Source: Rhodospirillum centenum SW
GTDB lineage: Bacteria; Pseudomonadota; Alphaproteobacteria; Azospirillales; Azospirillaceae
Length of the DNA stretch: 64,000 bases
NCBI RefSeq assembly: GCF_000016185.1
Contig: NC_011420.2
Location: 1,074,501-1,138,500, forward strand
Reading direction: 5' to 3'
Part shown: positions 53,286 to 61,995 of the stretch, piece after piece
How positions within the stretch are numbered: position 1 is the first letter of the stretch
Layout of the letters: each line of letters starts with the position of its first letter
Position numbers and translations under genes: made by a program
The notes under the pieces: generated by a model
Seen by the model: the letters and a program-made list of their open reading frames with translations, nothing else
Told to the model about the DNA's origin: nothing
Database searches by the model: none

Positions 53286-53456
53286 ATGATCCAGCGTGCC
53301 GCAGTCCGGGATCCGTTCGATGCCGAAGACCTCCTGATCGAGGCTTTCCGGCTGACCGAAGTCTATTCCCTGGCCACGGACGAGGAACGGGCCGAACTGG
53401 AAGCTTTCCTCCTTGAACTGGCGGACCAGGCCCAGCCTGTGCTGCTCCGCGCCTGA
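53286..53456 (+). CDS. Small hypothetical protein (56 aa)
   Basis: ATG at 53286 with GAGGGTGGA immediately upstream; product 56 residues, strongly acidic and helical (EDLLIEAFRLTEVYSL, DEERAELEAFLLELADQAQP). No signal peptide, no family recognised. It lies 67 bp before the PilZ gene and could be cotranscribed with it. A real gene is likelier than not given the even helix pattern and ribosome site, but length is against certainty. Confidence 0.5.
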   Translation: MIQRAAVRDPFDAEDLLIEAFRLTEVYSLATDEERAELEAFLLELADQAQPVLLRA

Positions 53457-53522
53457 TCCGGAGGGCGCGTTCAGCGATACCCCTCTCCCCGGAAACCGAT
53501 CTCTGCTACGCTTCCGCGCACT

Positions 53523-53954
53523 GTGATCGACGACCCGTCCCGGCAATCGGACGGGCGGGGTCACGGGCCAGTACACGGGCCAGTAACGGTGTCAGCGATC
53601 GTGTCCCCCAGCCCCGATGAATCCTGTCCCGGATGTCCCGACCGGCGCGAATTCGAGCGGCGCTCTGTTGGCGCCGCTGTCCGTCTCTGGCTCGATGATG
53701 TGCCGACCGTCTGCCGGATCGAGGATGTCTCTCCCGGCGGCGCCTTCCTGAGCCCGCGGCTGGATGCCGCCGATGGTGCCGTCGCTGTCCTGGAAATCCC
53801 CGAACTCCTCATCCGCGCCGAGGTGCGGATCGTCCGCAGCACGCCGGCGGGATCGGGGGTCGAGTTCCTGAAGGACGGCATCGGCGCCATCGTGGCCGGC
53901 TGGGTCCAGGGCCGGTCGTCCGCAACGGACCTCCCGTCCCCGGGCGGGGCGTGA
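53523..53954 (+). CDS. PilZ-domain protein
   Basis: 143 residues from a GTG at 53523. PilZ motifs: RREFERRSVGAAVRLWLD (the RxxxR c-di-GMP-binding arm) and CRIEDVSPGGAFL (D/NxSxxG). The 40-residue N-terminus is weakly conserved with two Cys (SCPGCPDRRE), so a start further in (e.g. GTG near 53590) is possible. PilZ proteins bind c-di-GMP and adjust motility or envelope processes. Its effector is unknown. Confidence 0.82.
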   Translation: MIDDPSRQSDGRGHGPVHGPVTVSAIVSPSPDESCPGCPDRREFERRSVGAAVRLWLDDVPTVCRIEDVSPGGAFLSPRLDAADGAVAVLEIPELLIRAEVRIVRSTPAGSGVEFLKDGIGAIVAGWVQGRSSATDLPSPGGA

Positions 53955-53986
53955 GCGGCCCGGACCGGGCCGCCCCCCCACGCGCG

Positions 53987-54667
53987 TCAGCCCGCCTCCG
54001 CCGAGCGCAGTGCCCGGAGCAGATCCGCCGTCACCTCGCCATCGACCGACTGGTCGCGGTCCTTCTGGAAGCCCTCGATGGCTGACCGGGTGCTGGGTCC
54101 GTAGAGCCCGTCGGGTTTCCCGGCGGAATAGCCCAGCCGGTTCAGCTCCTGCTGGATGTTGCGCACCAGGTCCCGCCGTCCCATGGAGGCGATGTCGTCC
54201 ACCGCAGCCGTCTGCGCGGGGGCGCTCCCGTCCGATGAAGCGGCGGCCGGGCTGGCCATCGCCACCTCGTCCTGTCCGCTGCCGCCCTCCGCGGAGGCTG
54301 TGAGGATTTCGTTCTGGCGGCGCAGCGAGGTGACGATGTCCCGCTGGCTCAGGCTGTCGCCGATCCGCGCCTTGGCGAAAAGTGCCTCGGTAACCCCCTG
54401 GTTCGCGGCCAGGGTCAGCCAGGTGTGGGCGAGGGACGGGTCGCGCAGAACGCCCTGTCCTTCGGCGTACATGGTGCCAAGGTAATACTGCGCCTGGGCA
54501 TCGCCTTGCCGCGCCGCGGGTTCCAGCTCGGTCAGGGCCTGATCGTACTCGCCCGCCTGATAGGCGGCGATCCCCTCATCGACCCCCGCCATCGCCGGGG
54601 TTGCCGTCCAGACCAGGACGGCGATGCCGCAGGCCAGAAGCGCTCGCATACGGATGTCATTCACCAT
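53987..54667 (-). CDS. Sel1-repeat and peptidoglycan-binding exported protein
   Basis: 226 residues from the ATG at 54667 (GGAG upstream). Signal peptide MRALLACGIAVLVWTATPAMA, about residues 7-27; one Sel1/TPR-like repeat (GDAQAQYYLGTMYAEGQGVLRDPSLAHTWLTLAANQG); C-terminal peptidoglycan-binding domain (NIQQELNRLGYSAGKPDGLYGPSTRSAIEGFQKDR). Likely a periplasmic scaffold bound to the cell wall. Same strand as the next envelope protein, 70 bp downstream of it. Confidence 0.88.
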   Translation of the reverse strand: MVNDIRMRALLACGIAVLVWTATPAMAGVDEGIAAYQAGEYDQALTELEPAARQGDAQAQYYLGTMYAEGQGVLRDPSLAHTWLTLAANQGVTEALFAKARIGDSLSQRDIVTSLRRQNEILTASAEGGSGQDEVAMASPAAASSDGSAPAQTAAVDDIASMGRRDLVRNIQQELNRLGYSAGKPDGLYGPSTRSAIEGFQKDRDQSVDGEVTADLLRALRSAEAG

Positions 54668-54736
54668 CGGACAGATCTCCACTCGCGGACCGTGCCCCCG
54701 GCCCTGTCGCCCCCTCACGCACTCCGGCGTGTTCCG

Positions 54737-55213
54737 TCAGCCCACCAGTCGCCAGGTTCCATCGTCCTGGCGGCAGGCGGTGCCCCGGGCCGTCTCGGCC
54801 CGGCCGTCCACATGGACGGTATGAGTATACTCCCGGCACAGGTTGCCAGCGTCGTCCGTGTAGCTGCGCGTCGGCGCGATCGTTCCGCGGTTGCCTGTGT
54901 CCGGATTGTTCCAGGTGATCTGCTCGTTGCGGGTCACGGCCTCCTCCTCCGCGGCGATGGCACGTTCCTTGTCCTTGTCGCCGAGGTTCCGGGCCAGCTC
55001 ACGCCCGGCCAACGCGCCCAGAACGGCACCGACGGCCGTCGCCACCGTCCGCCCGCCACCGCCGCCGATCTGGGACCCCAGCAAGGCACCGCCGGCCGCA
55101 CCGCCCAGGGTGCCCACCGTCTCCCGGTCGATCCCGCCCCCTGTGCCCTGCTGGCATCCGGTCATGAGCAGGGCGGCGGTTACGAAGGCAGCGGCTGTCC
55201 GTCGTGCAGGCAT
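54737..55213 (-). CDS. Glycine-zipper lipoprotein (17 kDa surface-antigen-like)
   Basis: 158 residues. Lipobox LMTGC at about residues 16-20, then a glycine zipper (GTLGGAAGGALLGSQIGGGGGRTVATAVGAVLGALAGRELARNL, residues ~34-75) and a Cys-containing C-terminal domain (CREYTHTVHVDGRAETARGTACRQDDGTWRLV) as in the rickettsial 17-kDa antigen/RT0821 family. Outer-membrane anchored, role structural. Upstream gene of the Sel1 protein, and divergent from msbA. Confidence 0.88.
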   Translation of the reverse strand: MPARRTAAAFVTAALLMTGCQQGTGGGIDRETVGTLGGAAGGALLGSQIGGGGGRTVATAVGAVLGALAGRELARNLGDKDKERAIAAEEEAVTRNEQITWNNPDTGNRGTIAPTRSYTDDAGNLCREYTHTVHVDGRAETARGTACRQDDGTWRLVG

Positions 55214-55402
55214 GGCACCGTCTCCCGTTCGGGGTCCCTCTGCCCCCCTAAAACCCGGTTATCCCCGACAGGTTCCATTCCTCCCCGACCGGAGGGGGCA
55301 GTGACCTGCGGCAGCGGCTGGGCGGGGGTGCGGGGCTTCCGCAGTGAAGCGCCCGTCCATCTGTGCTATTCAGACCCACGCCACCGGCGACGGTGGCCCT
55401 TC

Positions 55403-57214
55403 GTGCCGTTCAGTCTGCCGGTAACCGACTTGTCTTCATCCGCAAGCCAATCCTCCCGCCACACGGCGACATGGCCGCTCGTCAAGCGCCTTGCCGGCAG
55501 CTATCTGCTGCCGCACCGGGCCAGCCTTGCGCTCGCGCTCTTCATGATGACGCTCGATGCCGCCGCCACCGGCGCGCTGGCCAAGCTCATGGAGCCGATG
55601 ATCGACGACATCTTCACCCAGCAGCGGGCCTCCGCCCTGTGGCCGGTGGCGGGTGCCGTCTTCGCGGCCTTCGTCGTGCGCGGGATTGCGGGATATCTGC
55701 ATGCGGTGCTGCTGAACCGTGTCGGCCAGCGGATCGTCGCCAATGTGCAGTCGGCGCTCTTCGGCCATCTCATGCAGGCCGATCTTGCCTATTTCCATGC
55801 GAACCCGTCGGGGAACCTGATCTCCCGTCTGGTCAACGATGTCAGCCTGATGCGGAACGCGGTCGCGGAGTGTCTGACCGGCATCGGCAAGAGCACCCTG
55901 TCGCTGCTGATCCTTGTGGGCGTCATGTTCCATCAGGACTGGGGGCTTTCGATCATCGCCTTCACGGCTTTTCCGCTGGCGGCCTTCGCGCTGGCGCGGA
56001 TCGGCCGCCGGCTGCGCCGGGTCTCCGCGCGGACCCAGCATGAACTGGGCGTCTTCGCCACCTTCCTGGGCCAGACCTTCCAAGGGGTGCGCCATGTCAA
56101 GGCCTACGGCATGGAGGGGCATGAGGTGCGCCGGGTCGACGGCATGGTGGAGAAGCTGTTCAGCCTGACGAACAAGGGATTCCGCACCTCCGCCATGCTG
56201 ACCCCGATCAACGAGGTGGTCAGCGGCATCGCCATCGTCACCGTCATCGTCTATGGCGGCATGCAGGTCATCAGCGGCGCCAATTCCGCGGGCTCTCTGC
56301 TCAGCTTCATCACCGCCTTCATGCTGGCCTTCGACCCCATGAAGAAGCTCAGCAAGCTGAACGCGCAGCTCCAGGTCGGTCTGGCCGCGGCCGAGCGGGT
56401 GTTCGAGGTGCTGGACACGCAGCCCGAGATCGTGGAGCGGCCCGATGCGGCCGTGCTGCCGCGCGCCGTCCACGACGTGCGGTTCCAGGATGTCCATTTC
56501 CGCTACGATGGCGGGCGCGAGGCGTTGGACGGGCTGGACCTGGAGGTGCCCGCCGGCCGCATGGTTGCCCTGGTCGGCGCTTCGGGGGCCGGCAAATCGA
56601 CGGTACTGAACCTGATCCCCCGCTTCTACGATGTCATCGGCGGCAGGGTAATGGTCGGCGGGCATGATGTGCGCGACCTGACGCTCGCCTCCCTGCGGGC
56701 CAACATCGCCATCGTCAGCCAGGAGACGGCGCTGTTCGATGAAACGGTCCGCGCCAACATCGCCTATGGCCGCGCCGATGCCAGCGAGGCGGAGATCGTG
56801 CAGGCCGCCCGCGATGCCGCGGCGCACGACTTCATCATGGAACTGCCCGACGGCTACGACACGATGGTGGGCGAACAGGGGGTGAAGCTCTCCGGCGGTC
56901 AGCGCCAGCGCATCGCCATCGCCCGCGCCATGCTGAAGAACGCCCCCGTCCTGCTGCTGGACGAGGCCACCTCGGCGCTGGACAGCGAGTCCGAGCGCGC
57001 GATCCAGGAGGCGCTTAAGCGGTTGCAGAAGGGGCGCACGACCCTGGTGATCGCCCACCGTCTCTCCACCATCATCGATGCCGACCGCATCTACGTGCTG
57101 GAGAACGGCAAGGTGGTGGAATGGGGCACCCATGCCGAACTGATCCGCCATGGCGGCCCCTACAGCCGCTACCACGCGCTCCAGGCCGGGTTCGAGCGGG
57201 CGGCTGCGGGATGA
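55403..57214 (+). CDS. msbA: MsbA-type ABC exporter (lipid/multidrug)
   Basis: 603 residues: six membrane helices (LALALFMMTLDAAATGALAKLMEPMIDDIF; GNLISRLVNDVSLMRNAV) fused to an ATPase with Walker A LVGASGAGKSTVLNLIP, signature LSGGQRQRIAIARAM, Walker B VLLLDEATSALD and H-loop VIAHRLS. PMIDDIF is typical of MsbA. It flips lipid A or similar lipids to the periplasmic leaflet. GTG at 55403 is chosen as the start; no ribosome site is clear and a TTG a few codons later is possible. Overlaps the hydrolase start (ATGA). Confidence 0.9.
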   Translation: MPFSLPVTDLSSSASQSSRHTATWPLVKRLAGSYLLPHRASLALALFMMTLDAAATGALAKLMEPMIDDIFTQQRASALWPVAGAVFAAFVVRGIAGYLHAVLLNRVGQRIVANVQSALFGHLMQADLAYFHANPSGNLISRLVNDVSLMRNAVAECLTGIGKSTLSLLILVGVMFHQDWGLSIIAFTAFPLAAFALARIGRRLRRVSARTQHELGVFATFLGQTFQGVRHVKAYGMEGHEVRRVDGMVEKLFSLTNKGFRTSAMLTPINEVVSGIAIVTVIVYGGMQVISGANSAGSLLSFITAFMLAFDPMKKLSKLNAQLQVGLAAAERVFEVLDTQPEIVERPDAAVLPRAVHDVRFQDVHFRYDGGREALDGLDLEVPAGRMVALVGASGAGKSTVLNLIPRFYDVIGGRVMVGGHDVRDLTLASLRANIAIVSQETALFDETVRANIAYGRADASEAEIVQAARDAAAHDFIMELPDGYDTMVGEQGVKLSGGQRQRIAIARAMLKNAPVLLLDEATSALDSESERAIQEALKRLQKGRTTLVIAHRLSTIIDADRIYVLENGKVVEWGTHAELIRHGGPYSRYHALQAGFERAAAG

Positions 57215-58104
57215 CGGGAAGGGGGACCCGGACGATGCTCTGGCTGTTTGTGCTGATCGTCCTGGTCGCCGGCGGCGGTCTCGCCACCCTCTACGCCAAC
57301 CAGCGCAAGCTCCAGTACTTCCCCTCGACCGCGGTCGTCGTCCCGGCGGACTGGGGCCTGCCGGACTTCAGCGTCGTCACCGTGACGACGGCCGACGGGG
57401 TGGGCATCGACGGCTGGTACGCCCCGGCCGCGGCCGGTCGGCCCACGGTCGTGCTGTTCCATGGCAATGCCGGGCACCTGGGGCTGCGGGCGGACAAGGC
57501 CCGGGTCCTGCGCGACGCCGGGTTCGGTGTTCTGCTGGCCGGCTACCGCGGCTATGGCGGCAATCCCGGACAGCCGGACGAGCCTGGCCTGATGGCGGAT
57601 GCCCGCGCCCAGCTCGATTTCCTGGTGGAGCAGGGGGTGTCCGGGCAGCGGGTGGTGCTCTACGGGGAATCGCTGGGCACCGGCGTGGCCGTGCGGATGG
57701 CGACGGAGCGCCGGGTCGGCGGGCTGGTGCTGGAGGCGCCCTACACCTCCATGACCGACGTGGCCGCGGCGCATTACCCGTTCCTTCCCGTGCGTCTCCT
57801 GCTGCGCGACCGCTATGACAGCCTGTCCCGCATCGACCGGATCGCGGCCCCCCTGCTGGTCGTGGTGGCGCAGCGGGACGCGGTGGTGCCTGCCGCCCTG
57901 TCCGACACCCTGTTCCGGGCGGCGCCGGAGCCGAAATACATCGTCCGGCTGCCCGGTGCCGGGCACAACGACATGATGGAGCACGGGCTGGCGGAGGTGG
58001 TGGTGGATTTCGTCGCCACCCTCGCCAGACCGGCCGGGCGGGCCGAGCCCGTGGTGATCGAGCAGGAGCGGACGCGGGGAACGGCGATCATTCCCCGCCC
58101 ATGA
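57211..58104 (+). CDS. Alpha/beta hydrolase with N-terminal membrane anchor
   Basis: 297 residues coupled to msbA by ATGA overlap. One N-terminal helix (MLWLFVLIVLVAGGGLATLYA), then the hydrolase fold: VVLFHGNAGHLGL (oxyanion region), VVLYGESLGTGVAVRMA with the nucleophile Ser, QRDAVVPA (acid Asp) and GAGHNDMM (His). It resembles the Bem46/YfhR-type hydrolases, of unknown substrate; the membrane anchor and linkage to MsbA suggest a lipid-related ester. The 3' end overlaps the convergent MoeA-like/MocA gene by 17 bp. Confidence 0.9.
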   Translation: MTGRGTRTMLWLFVLIVLVAGGGLATLYANQRKLQYFPSTAVVVPADWGLPDFSVVTVTTADGVGIDGWYAPAAAGRPTVVLFHGNAGHLGLRADKARVLRDAGFGVLLAGYRGYGGNPGQPDEPGLMADARAQLDFLVEQGVSGQRVVLYGESLGTGVAVRMATERRVGGLVLEAPYTSMTDVAAAHYPFLPVRLLLRDRYDSLSRIDRIAAPLLVVVAQRDAVVPAALSDTLFRAAPEPKYIVRLPGAGHNDMMEHGLAEVVVDFVATLARPAGRAEPVVIEQERTRGTAIIPRP

Positions 58105-59728
58105 TGGCCCCACCCGTGATGGCCCCGCCCGTAAGCGCCGCCAGCGCCTCCGGCGTGTCCACGTCCACCAGCACGCCGTCATCCGGCATCTCCACCTCGC
58201 AGACCAGGTCGGCATGGCGGTCCAGCAGGGCTTTCGCCCCGGTGTCGCCGGTCAGGTCCAGCATCTCGGCGACGAAGCGGCGGTCCCACAGCACCGGGTT
58301 GCCCCGCCGGCCGCGGCAGGTGGGGACGCAGACGGCCCGGCCCTCGGCGGGAGCATAGGCGGCGATCAGCCGGTCGATGGCCGCCGGTCCCACCCGCGGC
58401 ATGTCGCCCAGAAGCACCAGCACGCCGTCCGCATCCTCCGGCAGGGCGCGCAGGCCGGCCTTCAGGGATGCGCTCAGGCCCGCGGCATGCTCCGCCGCCT
58501 CCACGGTCCGGACAGCCCGGCCGGCAAGGGCCTCGCGGACGGCATCCTGCTGGTGGCCGACGACGACGGTGACGGACCGGACCTGGGAGGCCAGCGCCGC
58601 GTCCACGGCGCGCGTCACCAGGGGGACGCCGCCGACATCGGCCAGCAGCTTGTTCCGGCCCATCCGGCGCGACAGGCCGGCCGCCAGCACCAGCGCCGCG
58701 ATCCGGGGCGCCCGGGGCGGAGTGGTCGCCTGGGCACGCGGCAGCGGGCGGGTCGGGATCTCCGAGAGAAGCCCGCCGACGCCCAGGCGCATGATGTCCG
58801 GGCCTGTCACCTCCAGACCGGCGGCCAGCCGGTGCAGAACCCAGTCGAAGCCGTTCAGCCTGGGGGAGCGGGCGCAGCCGGGCAGGCCCAGCACCGGCAC
58901 GCCCCCCATCCGGCCCAGCAGCAGGAGGTTGCCCGGGTCCACCGGCATGCCGAAATGCAGCACCTCGCCGCCCGCCGCCCCGATCCCGGCCGGCACCACG
59001 TCGCGGCGGTCCGTGATGGCGGAGGCGCCGGCAACCAGCAGCAGGGTGCAGCCGGCATCGTGCAGGTCCGTCAGCGCCGCGGCCACGGCGGCGGCCTCGT
59101 GCGGCACCCGCCGTTCGGCAGCCAGGATGGCGCCGACACCGGCCAGCCGGTCGCGCGTGGCGGCCTGGGTCTTCTCCAGCACGGTCGGCTTCAGCCCCGG
59201 CAGCAGGGTCTGCACAAGACCGGCCCGCAGCCCCTGCCAGGGGGCGACGTGCAGCAGGGGGGCGGGGGCCGCCAGACCCTCCGCCGCTGCGATCGCCGTT
59301 TCCGGTGCCGCAAAGGGGATCACCTTCACCGTCGCCACCATCTGCCCCGCCTCCACCGGCGTGTGGGCGGGCAGGGTGGCGAGGGTGAGGGATTCGTGCA
59401 GCAGATTCAGGCGGTCCACCTGCTCCCTGTCCACGACCGCAAGACCGGCCACCGCGGCGAACAGGTTGACCCGGCCGGTGAAGGCGGCGCTGACCGTCAG
59501 GCCCGGACCGGCCACCGCACGGGCGAGACGCGCCGCCGCCTCGTCCTCCGCCACGTCGCCCGGCTCCGGCAGGGCCGCGACCACCGTATCCAGCCCGGCC
59601 GCGGCCAGGGTGGCGACGTCTTCCCCCGACAGAACGCGGCCCTTGCGGAAGGTCACGTCCCGCAGTTTCAGGGAATGGGCCAGAACGGCCCCTGCGGCGT
59701 CGGCCAGCGGCAGGGGGCCGAAGCGCAT
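58088..59728 (-). CDS. Fusion of molybdopterin-binding domain and MocA-type cytidylyltransferase
   Basis: 546 residues. Residues ~1-340 carry a MoeA/MogA-like molybdopterin-binding domain (LLLVAGASAITDRRDVVPAGI, MGGVPVLGLPGCARSPRLNGFDW); residues ~345-530 are a nucleotidyltransferase (ALVLAAGLSRRMGRNKLLADVGGVPLVTR, VVVGHQQDAV, LLGDMPRVG, PTCRGRRGNPVLWDRRF). MocA makes molybdopterin cytosine dinucleotide, the cofactor of CO dehydrogenase and other bacterial hydroxylases; the N-domain may hold or activate the precursor. The last gene of the cox-type operon, consistent with a maturation role. The C-terminus ends in a GGAITGGAIMGGE repeat. Start ATG at 59728 follows the xdhC stop by 1 bp. Confidence 0.9.
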   Translation of the reverse strand: MRFGPLPLADAAGAVLAHSLKLRDVTFRKGRVLSGEDVATLAAAGLDTVVAALPEPGDVAEDEAAARLARAVAGPGLTVSAAFTGRVNLFAAVAGLAVVDREQVDRLNLLHESLTLATLPAHTPVEAGQMVATVKVIPFAAPETAIAAAEGLAAPAPLLHVAPWQGLRAGLVQTLLPGLKPTVLEKTQAATRDRLAGVGAILAAERRVPHEAAAVAAALTDLHDAGCTLLLVAGASAITDRRDVVPAGIGAAGGEVLHFGMPVDPGNLLLLGRMGGVPVLGLPGCARSPRLNGFDWVLHRLAAGLEVTGPDIMRLGVGGLLSEIPTRPLPRAQATTPPRAPRIAALVLAAGLSRRMGRNKLLADVGGVPLVTRAVDAALASQVRSVTVVVGHQQDAVREALAGRAVRTVEAAEHAAGLSASLKAGLRALPEDADGVLVLLGDMPRVGPAAIDRLIAAYAPAEGRAVCVPTCRGRRGNPVLWDRRFVAEMLDLTGDTGAKALLDRHADLVCEVEMPDDGVLVDVDTPEALAALTGGAITGGAIMGGE

Positions 59729-59729
59729 C

Positions 59730-60446
59730 TCAGGCCCCGTCCGCCCGGGCCTTCGGGCCGCCGCGCAGGGCGAGCGTAACCTGGGCCAGGATGGCGACGG
59801 CGATTTCCGCCGGGGTCAGGGCACCGATGTCCAGCCCCACCGGCCCGTGGATGCGGGCGAGCCTGTCCTCCGCGACTCCCGCCTCCCGCAGCCGCGCCAG
59901 CCGGCCCGCATGCGTCTTCCGGCTGCCCAGGGCGCCGATGTAGAAGGCCGGGGATTCCAGCGCGGCGATCAGGGCGGGATCGTCCAGCTTGGGGTCGTGC
60001 GTCAGGGTCACGACGGCCGTGCGCCGGTCCGGTGCGAGCGTCCGCAGCGCATCGTCCGGCCAGTCCCCGTTCAGGCTCACGCTGGGGAAGCGGGCATCCG
60101 TGGCGAAGGCGCGGCGCGGATCGACCACCACCACCTCGTACCCCGCCAGCGCCGCCATGGGGGCCAGCGCCTGGGCGATGTGGACGGCCCCGACCAGGAT
60201 CAGGCGCAGTGGCGGGTTCACGGCCTGGATGAAGTAGCGGCCTTCGTAGAACTCGATGATGCCGCTGCGGTCCTCCCGCAGGGCCTGCCGCACCATCTCC
60301 AGCAGCTCGTCCTCAAGCCCGGCGTCGCCCTCCACATGCTCCGGATGCACGAGCGTCTGCATTCCGGTGCCGAGGTCCGTCACCAGGGCGGTGGGCAGCT
60401 TCGCCGCCGTCGCGCGGCGCAGCGCGTCGAAGATGCGGCGCTTCAC
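59730..60446 (-). CDS. XdhC-family protein, Rossmann (C-terminal) half
   Basis: 238 residues. Contains the XdhC C-terminal Rossmann domain LRLILVGAVHIAQALAPMAALAGYEVVVVDPRRAF and IHGPVGLDIGALTPAEIAVAILAQVT. XdhC/CoxF-type proteins bind the molybdenum cofactor and add its sulfido ligand before insertion into the hydroxylase. The start is GTG at 60446, overlapping the upstream N-half gene by 4 nt (GTGA). Normally one gene encodes both halves; here two coupled ones. Confidence 0.88.
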   Translation of the reverse strand: MKRRIFDALRRATAAKLPTALVTDLGTGMQTLVHPEHVEGDAGLEDELLEMVRQALREDRSGIIEFYEGRYFIQAVNPPLRLILVGAVHIAQALAPMAALAGYEVVVVDPRRAFATDARFPSVSLNGDWPDDALRTLAPDRRTAVVTLTHDPKLDDPALIAALESPAFYIGALGSRKTHAGRLARLREAGVAEDRLARIHGPVGLDIGALTPAEIAVAILAQVTLALRGGPKARADGA

Positions 60447-60775
60447 GTCACCGGCTCCACATAGACCTGGACCTGCCCACCGCAGGCAAGGCCGACCTCC
60501 CAGGCCCTCTCGTTGGTGACGCCGAACTGGAGCAGGCGGGGTTCGCCGTCCCGGAGCGTCGCCATGGCCTCATGGACGACGGCCCCTTCGATGCAGCCGC
60601 CGGAGACGGACCCGGCCATGGCGCCGGTGTCGTCCACGGCCATCTGGCTGCCGACCGGGCGGGGAGAGGACCCCCAGGTGGCGATCACGGTGGCAAGTGC
60701 CACGCGACGGCCGCTCTCCAGCCAGTCCGCGGCCTGCGCCAGAACCTGGGTGGTGTCGGCGGAGAGTGTGCTCAT
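60443..60775 (-). CDS. XdhC-family protein, N-terminal half (CoxI-like)
   Basis: 110 residues: ALATVIATWGSSPRPVGSQMAV and GSVSGGCIEGAVVHEAM are the conserved N-domain motifs of XdhC/CoxI proteins, with the Cys at GGC. It would pair with the Rossmann half encoded immediately downstream. The ATG at 60775 overlaps the coxE stop by 4 nt. Either a split xdhC or the usual coxI-type stand-alone; both occur, so I call it by domain only. Confidence 0.87.
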   Translation of the reverse strand: MSTLSADTTQVLAQAADWLESGRRVALATVIATWGSSPRPVGSQMAVDDTGAMAGSVSGGCIEGAVVHEAMATLRDGEPRLLQFGVTNERAWEVGLACGGQVQVYVEPVT

Positions 60776-61995
60776 GCGGCCTCCGTTCGTGCTGTATCCC
60801 CGAGCCAGCGCTCCATCCCGGGTGCCCGCCGCGGCCCCGCGGGGGCGAGCACGGCGGCGAGTTGCGACAGGCTGCGCAGATTATGCACCGGACGGAAGTC
60901 ATCGACATGGGGCAGCATCGCGCGGACACCCGACGCTTTAGGCGCGAACCCCTCCCAGCGCAGCAGCGGGTTCAGCCAGATCAGGCGGCGGCAGCTCCGG
61001 TGCAGCCGCTCCATCTCGGCCGAAAGTCCCTCGGCCGCGTCGCGGTCCAGACCGTCGGTGATCAGCAGCACCAGCGCCCCCTGGCCCAGGACGCGGCGCG
61101 ACCAGACGCGGTTGAACTCGTGCAGGCACTGGCCGATCCGGGTGCCGCCTGACCAGTCCTGCACGGTCCTGCCGACCTTCTCCAGCGCCAGGTCCACGTC
61201 GCGGGTACGCAGATGGCGGGTGATGTTGCTGAGCCGCGTTCCGAACAGGAAGCAGTGCACGCGGTCGCGGTCGTTGGTGACGGCGTGCAGGAAGTGCAGC
61301 AGCATCCGGCTGTACTGACCCATCGACCCGGAGATGTCGCAGAGCACCACCAGCGGCGGGTGCCGGGTCCGCGGCCGGCGGCGGGCGATCTCCACCAGCG
61401 CCCCGCCGGTGCGCAGGCTCCGGCGCAGGGTCGCGCGCAGGTCGGCCCGCCGGCCGGCCCGCGCCGGTTCGGAGCGCCGCGTGCGCACTTCCGGGAGCGA
61501 CAGCCGCATCCGGGCGATGGCCTGTTTCGCGGCGGCGACCTCCGCCGCGGTCATCTTCTCGAAGTCCAGGGTCTGCAACCGTTCCTCGGCGGAGAAGGTG
61601 AGGGTAGCGTCGATCGTCACCTCTTCCGCGGCGTCCCGCGGGCTCTCCCCCGCATCGGGGCGGCCGAAGGCGTCGGCCACCCGGCGGGAGAGGTCCGGTC
61701 CCTGGGGCTGGAGTTCGGCACGCACGGTCGGCAGCAGCAGGTCCAGCATCCGCTCCAGAATCTGCGGGTTGCGCCAGAACAGATGGAACGCCTGGTCGAA
61801 CAGTTCCCGCTGGTCGCGGCGGGTGACGAAGACGGCGTGCAGGGTCCAGTAGAAGTCCCGGCGGTCGCCCAGCCCCACCGCCTCCACCGCCTCCACGGCC
61901 CGCAGAACCTGCCCGGGGCCGACCGGCAGCCCGGCGGCGCGCAGGGCCCGGCCGAAATGCACCAGATTGTCCAGCAGGCGGGAGGGAGCGGTCAT
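60772..61995 (-). CDS. coxE: VWA-domain protein, CoxE type
   Basis: 407 residues from the ATG at 61995. N-terminal helical half (LLDNLVHFGRALRAAGLPVGPGQV, FYWTLHAVFVTRRDQRELFDQAFHLFW) and a C-terminal von Willebrand A domain with MIDAS LCDISGSMGQYSRM and a later LVLLITDGLDRDAAEGLS. CoxE works with the CoxD ATPase to assemble the copper-molybdenum site of CO dehydrogenase. Overlaps coxD by 4 nt. Confidence 0.92.
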   Translation of the reverse strand: MTAPSRLLDNLVHFGRALRAAGLPVGPGQVLRAVEAVEAVGLGDRRDFYWTLHAVFVTRRDQRELFDQAFHLFWRNPQILERMLDLLLPTVRAELQPQGPDLSRRVADAFGRPDAGESPRDAAEEVTIDATLTFSAEERLQTLDFEKMTAAEVAAAKQAIARMRLSLPEVRTRRSEPARAGRRADLRATLRRSLRTGGALVEIARRRPRTRHPPLVVLCDISGSMGQYSRMLLHFLHAVTNDRDRVHCFLFGTRLSNITRHLRTRDVDLALEKVGRTVQDWSGGTRIGQCLHEFNRVWSRRVLGQGALVLLITDGLDRDAAEGLSAEMERLHRSCRRLIWLNPLLRWEGFAPKASGVRAMLPHVDDFRPVHNLRSLSQLAAVLAPAGPRRAPGMERWLGDTARTEAA

